A DNA stretch of 64,000 bases from Lepidurus packardi (Eukaryota > Arthropoda > Branchiopoda > Notostraca > Triopsidae), in the NCBI GenBank assembly GCA_023053545.1, contig JAKZAN010000001.1, positions 1,570,565 to 1,634,564 on the forward strand. Reading direction: 5' to 3'. The notes beneath the pieces are model-generated. The model did no database searches. It was given only the letters and a program-made list of their open reading frames with translations, and was not told where the DNA came from. Within the stretch, counting starts at the first letter, position 1. Each line of letters opens with the position of its first letter. The translations under genes were made by a program, and so were the position numbers. Below are positions 51,717 through 64,000 of this stretch, in pieces.

Positions 51717-53749
51717 TAAGCAGAGACTTGTCCTAGTAGGCGAGTAAGCAGAGACTTCCTACGTGCATCAAACCCCTTTAAGACTCTTGGGAAACGAGTT
51801 ATGCAACTACAAGCTCAATCATTTTGACCGCGGAACCGTGTAGCTCATTTATAAACTGACACCTCTTTCTTGAATAATTCTGGGGTCTCTGTCTATGCCG
51901 TTTCCTCAGCGTACTTCTGCCTACGCTAGCCCAAGAAAAGCGAGTTATTTTGCTTGTCCCCCCCATGCTGGAGCTTATTATATGGCCTGTAAAAAATGAG
52001 AGAAAAAGAGCCACGAGACAAGTCAAGTTTGTCTTCATAGAATGTTGCAAGATTTGGAACCCACGATAAGGAAAAGCTCCTGAATACACTGTCAACTTGG
52101 ACAAGCTTGGGCGCTATTATTCTCTTTCCCCGGGAGCTAAGCAACCGAACCTGCAAACAAGAAATGGACACTTTTCATCTCATTTCAAAAGTCGTCTGAT
52201 TTTCCCTTAAGAAAGAGACACAAAGCATCAGGCGCTAAAATGCTAAACGCGACCCTCTTATCGAAAGTCGACGAGCTTTATGAATGGCCTCGTAACTTAA
52301 AAACAGAGAAGGACGTGGCCACTGTTGGACACGACATCTACGACACTACTAAAACAGTTATGGGTCTCAGTTTACGACATTTCTTACCCCCACAAACACA
52401 CGCGCTTCTAAAACATGCATAATACTTCCCTTTGGCTTTTTGCTATCGCAAGTCCTTTCCACCGGGGTCTTGTTTATGGGTCTATACCGCCCTTGTGCTG
52501 CCACACATCCTCACATACACACACACACATACATAAAGAACAAAAATAAAAAAACACATATGCCCTATAAATTAAAACGGGAAGCAACAAGTCTGTGCAT
52601 ATCAGCGCTAGTGGCCATGTGCATAAGAAAAGTAAACCAGTTGGGCGCATAAAAAAAACTGCTGGAACCAGACAAAAAATTGTGATATTATAGTTTACTC
52701 CTTCTACACCCCACAAACTTGCTTCCCAGGTCAAATGAACATAAGTGGTGAGGTACAAGTTATTACTCTAAGCAATCTACAGCTGGGTTTGGGGCTTTTG
52801 CCATGGTTCACACATCTTTCTGAAGTTTTTTAAAATATCAAGTTTCAATACGCTTGGTTTAAAAACAATAAAAATGTCTGGGAATCAACCAGTTTTCGGT
52901 ATGGAATTTTTTTCCTAAATAATAAAGTAAAAAGAAAAGCCAACTGTCTTGTGCCAGGCTATTTATTGCTCGTTTTGAAGGCAATGTAAAATTTAAAAAC
53001 GGCCAATAGACAGTTGCCTACGCTGGTTAAATTAGGAAAAAATTAAATAAATCAAATAAAAATAAGAACAAGACCTACTTTTCAGAAGGAAAGATCTTGC
53101 ACCCGGCTTGTGCGAAAGATACATGTCGTAAATTAGCCCCAAATGTCCTAGAGACTTGGGAGAATTAGCGTGCAAGAAACAAGTCTGACTTTCGGGATGT
53201 TGAGATGAAACAGATAAAACGCAGAGCCTATTTTATTCCAAATCCGAACCTGTGTGTCATACGAAAGAACTACGACCATTTGTTTTGACAAGTTTTGACA
53301 AAATTTCCAGAAATCTTTGATGACAGCCAAGTAAAGCTAACTTAAATTTAGCAAATCGTAAACTACAACTGCTAACCATAATTTCCAGTGAAAGAGTGAA
53401 AGATGTAGCTGTTTTTGGCCGGGTTTTTTAGTACTCAACGTAAAGTCTTCCTTTTCCTGCCATAAAATATCAAAACTAAAAACACAAAAAATAAAATGTA
53501 AAACATTGGCGTGCATTCTCCAAGTAGACTACGCTATTCGTGATGCATTGAACCTAAGTTACTTACAAAACACTGCCAAAATATTGCCCATTTTCGTAAT
53601 GCCTTGTTAGAAATTTCAAGCGCGAGGAATTACAATTCGCAAAAATATTCACCTAAATTTATGCAAATATTTTCGACTCATTTCCTAACGTATTCCTGAA
53701 ATAACTGGTTCTGAAGCACCTTAAATCTTTAAAAAATTCACGAAATTTC

Positions 53750-54325
53750 TCAATTAATCCTTGAGCTTTTTACTGAAATTTCGTTCAGTCTTCGCCAATG
53801 AAAGCCTCCTGACGTATGTGACTCAAATAGGTCTTCAACTTAGTTAAAGTATTCAAAAAATTCTCGAAATTTCCCCACTCATCTTGAGATTTTTATTGAA
53901 ATTAAGGCTTCGCCAGTGAAAGCCTCCTGGCGTGGGTGACTGCAAATAGGTCTTCAACTTAGTTAAAGTATTCAAAAAATTCTCGAAATTTCTTGATTCA
54001 TCTTGCGATTTTTACTGAAATTTGGCTCAGGCTTCGCTAGTCAAAGCCTCCTGGCGTGTGTGACTGCAAATAGGTCTTCGACTTAGTTAAAGTATTCAAA
54101 AAATTCTCGAAAAGTTAAAATATTTTAAAAAATTCGAAATTTCCCCATTCATCTTGAGATTTTTATTGAAATTAAGCTTCGCCAGTGAAAGCCTCCTGGC
54201 GTTTGTGACTGCAAATAAGTCTTCAACTTAGTTAAAGTATTCAAAAATTTTCGAAAAGTTAAAATATTTTTAAAAAATTCGAAATTTCCCCATTCATCTT
54301 GAGATTTTTACTGAAATTTCGCCCC
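53750..54325. repeat. tandem repeat, four to five copies of 120-150 bp
   Basis: Copies share cttcgccagtgaaagcctcc, a gcaaataggtcttc-like segment, cttagttaaagtattcaaaa and attcatcttgagattttta. Units start near 53776, 53898, 54018, 54168 and 54313 (the last partial). Extra length in later copies comes from a repeated aaaagttaaaatatttt insert. Confidence 0.94.
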
Positions 54326-56276
54326 TTTCACGACATGGTGGAAAACGTTAACGTTGGAAGGTTTTTTAGGGTAGAACTACTCAAGTTATTGAACTTTTCA
54401 AGTCTTCTCAAGTTTTGGGTTGCCAAGTGGCCTGCCCCCGTTTATGAACTGACCGTCCGCCATTTTTCACCCATTCCGCCTGCTCGCTCCTCTATTAAAG
54501 TCAACTTGGAAAAATCGCTGCGCATTTCCTCCCGCGAACCCCCCTTACTTCAAAGCCGTAACAGAGCGGAGACTGCAGAGGCATATACAAATTGCAAGTC
54601 CGGACAGGACGCAACTGCTATTTTCTGCCTGTCTTTTCCCCCAAGTCCCAGCAAGCCCGAGTTTTTGCCCCCAAGACCAATGGCGCTGGCGGCACAGTAT
54701 ATACTACCTAGATACTCGCCAGCTTTTCCTCTTTGAGCCAAAGGGAGGGGAAGGGAAACTAATGAGCATCATCCAATACTTGGCGGGCCCACAGAGCGCA
54801 CGGAGGAAATCTTCCTTCGACGGTCTCAGCGGACTCGCCCTTTTTTTGGGCCTCCCACCCCCCGAAACCCACTATGTTGTGCACACCGTGCATGTGCAAC
54901 ACACATACATAACGGGCAAAACGGACGTCCCAAGAAATAAAACGAAAATGCTTTTCCTTTTCCGAAAACATCCACCAACTCGTGAAGGATTTGTCAACGT
55001 CGCTTGGCTCCCAACCGAATCCTAAAGCTCTCAAACAACTCCAGCAGACTTCCCTTTTGCTTATAGCTCCCAAAATCCAATGCCAGCCTAATAAATGAGT
55101 TACCCCCCCCCCCCTCAAAAGCCTTCTCGCCCATTGTGCCGTGCCACCCACCCCATTATACAACCCAGCCAGACTGTTTTTTTTTTATTCTTCCAATATC
55201 TCCCAAAGTTTTCTCTTACAGCAATGGCGTTTCCTTGACTTGCACACACGCCACCCACTATTTCATTTCTGTTTCTTTTTTTACTTTATAGGTATATACA
55301 TACATACACGCTCCCCAACGTCTTCCATTACCACGTCGCCTCATTTGAGCGAGTCAGGAGGCGGTCGACATGGAAAGATGACCTTCATCATCTAACTCTT
55401 TTACTGTCCCACGAAATCTACTAACTCCTCGCCGGCATATCTTCTCTTCCTTTCTTATACGTTTTCTTTAAAAAAAAGTGTGAAAAATACGTTTTTTTTT
55501 TAAACACCGCCAAAAAAGGCGGATGTGAATCCTTTTAAAATGTTCTAAAAATCGAATGTTATGCACACATTCTTTTACTATTTTTAAAATGATTCCAGAC
55601 TATTGACATTTCCTTTTATTGAAGAATAGTTCGATAAGTTAAGATAAGATAAGTTCGAATAGTTCGATAAGTGGATACAGAATTTACCAGACAGGTATAC
55701 AGAATATTTACAGATTATTTATTTACGCATTGGCACGTTACAAACTACAAAGTCATATCGGAAGCCTAAATAACAAAACTTTGTAGCTTGTGGGATTACA
55801 TCGTTGGGTGGTCTTAACGTAGGATTTCTTTTGGAATTAAATTATCCGCAAGTTATTTCTTCTGAGTTTCCTTAAAGCTCGGTCGGGAGTTGCTGGTGGC
55901 AAGCTGGGCAAGCTGGGGTTCTTTTGGTGGAGCGCTTTTTCTTACTGTCAAGGCCTCCTGGGGTGCTGCAACCCCCCGATTCGTTGCTGATTCTCTTGTC
56001 CCTACGCCGCCTCGCGTTCTCCGTCCCAATTCAAATCCACGCACACGTAACATGGCACCCATTCTTCATTCCCGACAGCACACAATTAAGGTTCCCTCCA
56101 TGCGTACGGCGGAATTGGATTGGACCAAAAACCTCCAAGTACCGAACTAGCGATGCCCATTATATTCCTGCACCCAAAAATCATCATTCCCCGAGCCAAC
56201 AAGCTTCACAGCTTCAAAAAACGGGAATTTCTTTTTTTGTAGCTCCAAGCTGTTAAGATAAATTCCTGTCCCTTTT

Positions 56277-56644
56277 CGCTTCCAATAAAAAAAAATCGCT
56301 TTTTATAAAAATCGCAGGTCAGGGGGCAATTTGCAAAGCTGCTGAGCGATAACATCAACTGTAATTGCTGCATTGCCAAAGAGTTTCAAGAGTCCAAGAG
56401 TTTCTACCGCTGGCAAGAAGAGGACAATCCGCTCGTGATTCGTAATTTCGCTTCCAATAAAAAAAATCGCTTTTTTATAAAAATTACAGGTCAGGGGGCC
56501 ATTTGCAAAGCTGCGGAGCGATAACATCAACTGTAGGCTAATTGCTGCATTGTCAAAGAGTCCAAGAGTTTCTAGCTGCATTGTCAAAGAGTCCAAGAGT
56601 TTCTACCGCAGGCAAGAAGAGGACAATCCGCACGTGATTCGTAA
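56277..56644. repeat. two-copy tandem duplication, about 172-bp period
   Basis: Copies begin cgcttccaataaaa at 56277 and 56449 and share gcgataacatcaactgta and ggcaagaagaggacaatccg. The second copy has an internal duplication of cattgtcaaagagtccaag. Confidence 0.94.
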
Positions 56645-57119
56645 AAACAATAATTTCCCAAAAGCCTCCATGTAAATTAGTGCTATAAACCATGTGCCCC
56701 TCTAGTTAAGCGATTCATGGCACTACGGGCAAATAGACGCTTTTTTGTTGCGGTTGAGGGAGTTTACGCAGACCAAAAAAAGCTTTAGAATGAAGGAAAA
56801 GTGTGGGAAAAACGGCCAGAAACCGTGACATTCTAAACAATACAAGGGTTAATTGCATTGAATCAACCCAGGGTTCTAATTAAACCGCCTCTGCTCTCTC
56901 TCTCTTACCCCAATTGCCTTTTGGTTCTTCGTGCAGTGTCTGTTGCCAGGCAGAATGTCGTAAATCTTAGACTGCCACTGCTAAAATTGCAGGCAAGAAG
57001 AAGACCTTTTCAATTTCTAAACTTGTAAGGTAACTTAATTGCTTCATTTCTAACCTATTTCTTCGCTCCTCTAATTGCTCTCCATACTTCATAACCTTCC
57101 GTCCATTTCTAATTTACCT

Positions 57120-57247
57120 ATCATAAAACTACCTATCTAAAACTACCTATCTAAAACTACCTATCCACGCTACCCCTACCCCAACGCCTACTTTGGAGCC
57201 ATCAAAGCAATCAAAGAGGAGAAATCAAAGCAATCAAAGAGGAGAAA
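57120..57247. repeat. short tandem repeats
   Basis: Three copies of aaaactacctatct are followed by two of atcaaagcaatcaaagagga. Confidence 0.85.
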
Positions 57248-57418
57248 GTTTCAATAGTTCAACAGTATCGAATGTCGCTAGGGCTTTTTGTTTTGGTAAT
57301 CTAGCTTGAAAGCTCATTGTCACACAACAGTGGCTCGCTTTCAAATCTACGTTTTCTACATAACTTAAGTCAAGTCAATCCACATTCACCTCTCCCAGCT
57401 CCATATAGTCTTTCTTTT

Positions 57419-57473
57419 CCTCTCTCTCGCTCTCGTCTCTCATTTCTTCCTCAGCGAGAGAGAGCGAGAGAGA
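57419..57473. repeat. CT/GA inverted repeat
   Basis: TCTCTCTCGCTCTC and GAGAGCGAGAGAGA form a 14-bp stem around a spacer of about 26 bases. GAGAG-type motifs on both strands could bind GAGA factor, but this is not shown. Confidence 0.65.
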
Positions 57474-60400
57474 AAAGAGCTAGCACAGAATCCTTTTCCT
57501 TGAAAACGTTGGGAAGGAGGATTTACGAGCGTCCATAGCAAGAAGTGGACGCTGAATTATGACCCCGGCAAGAAACCTTTTGCGCCTTAGTTTCAAACCG
57601 TCTTAAGACGACGACGATACAACACCGAAAAGGGCTGCAGGAGGACAAACTCGGGCGGCTGTCAGATCAGCCTTTCTTCTGCTTCGCGATTCTCTATCAC
57701 TTGCATGTAGCAATCCTACGAACTTTTTCGTGCCCTTCTGTGCACCCCCTCGCATATGGAACCACCCTCTCCCTTTTTATCCGCTCGACTTGGTACATGG
57801 CCAGAATCACTGGTCCATGAACGTTAAAATCGGAAGAAGAAGCTTCACGTAGAACTTTGGCCGTGCTTTTGCCCTCATCGAGATAGGTCCAAGTTAACCC
57901 CTTTGTTACTTGGCTCTTACGTCAGCGAATGACGTCATAGATCCATTAACCTATGGAGGTCACAAAGGTGGAGCGATCCAAGGTGCAGATTTCCAGGTAC
58001 TAAAGCGGACTAAGGTATTCGCGATATTCCCGATTGCAATTGAGTTGTGCAAAGGGACTGGTTAGGGCACTTTTGAGACAGCGTACAAGGCAGGAGCAAA
58101 CCGTCGAAAACAAGGGACTAAACTCAACAGAGTCAGCTACAGAGAGATAAAGAAAGAAAAGAACAACAAAAAGGTTTTTTTTGCCTTACCGAGTCTGGAG
58201 TATGCAAATATTCAAGGGCCCACCTTAGGGAATCCCAGCGGTTGCCGTAGTGGAATTAAGGGAGGGACGCTGCTGGGCTGAACACTGGTTTATATGGCCA
58301 TGGCGGTCTGTTTTATGGGATAAGCCGGGTATGCTAGCACTTCCAGTGGTAAATTGGCTTACGAGCCGATGGTCACTTCGCGCAATAGAAGACACTCGCA
58401 CTTGATGGTTGATACGGTAAAAGAAGCTATCATCAGTAATTATCGGGGTTAATTTCACGCACTGGGCACACTTAAAAACATTTAAACCTGAAGGAAAGTA
58501 TCCAATTTCCATGTTTACATTGCACGCAAACGAGTCCATAGCGCAAGCCGACTGTCACTAAAGGCAGTTTGTAAACAACAAATATTACGCGAAATTAATG
58601 ATTCTATAGACCATTATGATTTGATTCCACTGCCCTTGTGAAATGCTTTTGGTATGTGGAATCCGAAACTAAAAGTTTTTAGACCGTAATATCAAGGATG
58701 ACGCGGATATTTCAGGATGTAAACAATACGGTTCGCCACCTGTTGAGTTGGGATGACATGGCCACGCCCTGGTTGTGCCCACTAATTTTATGCCAAAATA
58801 TAATGAAACAAGCTAAGACCGTCCGAGTCTCGCGTTCAAATGGCAGACTTAGTTCCTACTCATAATTCAACCAACAAAGTCACTAGTTTGGTTTGGCATT
58901 AACGGTATTGAAATCGGTCATTAAGGTAACACCTCACGTTTCAAACCTTGAGAAATGACAATCTCCTCGAGTGAGAGCTGTCAAAGGGAAAATCTATCAC
59001 TCCAGCCCAACTGGTAATGGTAAATTTTTCTCTCCGAGAAATTAATCCGAGACGTAAACAGGGTCTTACCACATATTTTTTTATTTTATCGCTTTTAGGG
59101 ATGCACGAACATGGAAAACATGATGATCATAAATTTTACTGGGATTTTTTTTTTACCACAAAACACATTCACCAACTCATACTCGTTTACTACCTTACAG
59201 AGAGTTATTTTTTGGTCATTTACAAAACTAAAACTGATTAGAGCCTGGGGGTCTCTTAATCCAAAATACATAGCTAATAAATCCCTCTTACGTGCACCTT
59301 TTCCTCCCCCTCTTGACATGCTTTCCAGTTTTTATATGACACTCGCCGCCTTTTACCGCATCGTAATCAAACCATGTCGTTTTATTACCTATAAAACCCA
59401 ACGCCTATTGCAAAGTTTACTACCAATAAAACACTGAGGTATATTCATCCGTTTAACTCTTAGCATGTACGCCCTCTTTCTTCCCTCTGACTTGTAATTG
59501 CCCACTGATACTTGAGTATTTAAAAACTGTCAAATTTGCCCCTCTATAAACAAGATTTTTTAATCTATAATGGATACAACAGCCCTATACTTCGTCAAGC
59601 TTTGTGTGGCCGACGACTTGCTCCTGGTTCCCCCTTCCATCCTGTTAAAAACTCTTTGATTTCCTCCCATCGGTTTTTGAAAAATATAAATACAGGCTGT
59701 TTTCTTCTTTAGTTTTTTGTAATACTAAACTGGCTGAAATCAATTGTCCTTTCCTCAACCCGACAGCTGAGGAGCATGTTCAGGTGTCACACATATAATT
59801 TGCTTAATTAAAAAATGCCTCTGTAGGAACGGCATGACGTATACATGGTTGCAAACTTGCCTACCGCAGATGCTGCAATTCTAGTTGCCTTTAGTAGTGA
59901 AAAGAAAAGAATCCTGCTCCAAGCTCCGCGCTCCCCGAAATGAAAAAGCTGAAAAAGAATCCATTTCTTCGCTCTTTTTTCCCATCGCCCGCAAAAACTA
60001 CGTACAAGCGCCTATTTAAATTAACTGCATTCCTTAGGGTTTTGATTTAGTGCACAAAATGCTTGCTTTTTCCACCCTTTTCACTCCCGTTTTCTCGCTA
60101 GTTTTTAAAAATGGAGCACTGCATAGCAGGCATCTTTTCACTTTACTCTAAGAGAAAAATACACCCCCAATAAATAATGAAGGAAAAAGCCAAGGGAAAC
60201 TTCTACCTACGGTAAAAATCCGACGCTTTTTTTTTAGCTTCTCGCGTTGGTGCAAGGAAACGTTAACACAAGACCTCAGGTAAAAGAGAACCCGAAGCTT
60301 CTGCCATGGCTAGACACAACATATTCCCTTTCTTTGCCTTGGCTTCGCCCCGAATTATGTTGAAAAAGTTACGTATTCCGCAATAAAGCCCCTGATTCGT

Positions 60401-60957
60401 TCCGCCGCATTTAGATAAATGTTCATCATCACTCTGTGTCCTCCAGCACTCGGTTTTAACTCGCATGTATCGCAATGCCATGTCTGGTGAACATTCATCT
60501 TGCTTCAGTCACAGCAGCCATCCTAGGATTGGTTTGGAATTCTTGCGCCAAAACGGCATAATGGGAAAAAAGGACGGGACTTGAAACCCCAAAACCTGGC
60601 TCCTTTCCTCCTCTTTCCTCTGCTTGGCTCTTATCGCTTTGCTTATCACCACCATACACAAGATTTGGGATCCTCTACGGCCGTTACTCAAACTCTTCAT
60701 CTGGGTGAGGTGCATTGGGTGGGCGGCTCACTCATGGAACTATACCATTTTTGGGAAAAAATACAGGATTTAGTCTCAGTTCACTTAACCCTTCTTAAAA
60801 AGCGCGAGAGGGAGCGAAAATTGTATTACTTTTTGATGGCAGGATGAACCATGGTTGTCCAATTAGGTAAATCCACTTCCGGGCAGCAGCAAGGATACAT
60901 GGAAGAAGAATTGCTGGGCATTCCTCCTCCCAATCCTCCGCTACCACCCTCCTCTAG

Positions 60958-64000
<3,043 letters not shown>

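Larger units (their letters stand above)
39676..60957. other. ftz/Antp interval, no gene recognised
   Basis: This 21-kb interval is the largest in the window. It should contain the ftz promoter at its left end and the Antp 3' UTR at its right end. No conserved protein domain or tRNA was recognised. It instead holds about ten unrelated small tandem duplications (40525-56644) and one solo LTR. The longest non-Hox open frame (39690-40328, minus strand, 212 codons) lies directly upstream of ftz and resembles no known family. A minus-strand frame at 58225-58539 looks more protein-like but cannot be confirmed. Confidence 0.55.

Overview
The window carries the central part of an arthropod Hox cluster. 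Four homeobox genes lie on the minus strand in the order Deformed (Dfd, 6973-8705), Sex combs reduced (Scr, 23180-30851), fushi tarazu (ftz, 37599-39675) and Antennapedia (Antp, 60958 to beyond the right edge). The conserved Hox-cluster microRNA mir-10 sits between Dfd and Scr (about 13798-13887), also on the minus strand. The presence of ftz between Scr and Antp, together with the arthropod-type Scr and Dfd signature peptides, points to an arthropod. Closely spaced genes (Dfd to Antp in about 56 kb), short introns and a ftz that still has a hexapeptide and lacks an LXXLL box suggest a compact-genome, non-insect arthropod, for example a branchiopod crustacean. That placement is inference, not proof.

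Each gene has the same layout: a long N-terminal exon ending just after the YPWM-type hexapeptide, one phase-1 GT-AG intron, and a homeobox exon. The introns are 302 bp (Dfd), 6376 bp (Scr), 853 bp (ftz) and 2068 bp (Antp). Joining the exons gives Dfd of 476 aa, Scr of 431 aa, ftz of 407 aa, and a 324-aa C-terminal part of Antp whose start lies off the window.

Layout from left to right: 1-6972 is the 3' flank of Dfd with no gene recognised. 8706-23179 is the Dfd/Scr interval with mir-10. 23503-29878 is the Scr intron, with an AT-rich block, a 20-bp minisatellite and a 165-bp tandem repeat. 30852-37598 separates Scr and ftz and holds Hox/Exd-like sites, a CTCF-like site, four closely spaced TAATTA sites, an AT-rich stretch and a run of 24 C. 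39676-60957 separates ftz and Antp. It has no recognisable gene but holds many small tandem duplications and one solo LTR (43626-44131) inserted into a minisatellite.

The four proteins are transcription factors that specify head and trunk segment identity along the anterior-posterior axis. Their hexapeptides contact Extradenticle/Pbx. mir-10 is a post-transcriptional regulator embedded in the cluster. No wholly new gene system was found. The most useful second-look items are the ancestral-looking ftz, the unusual Antp C-terminal tail, the solo LTR in the cluster, and candidate regulatory or insulator motifs between the genes.
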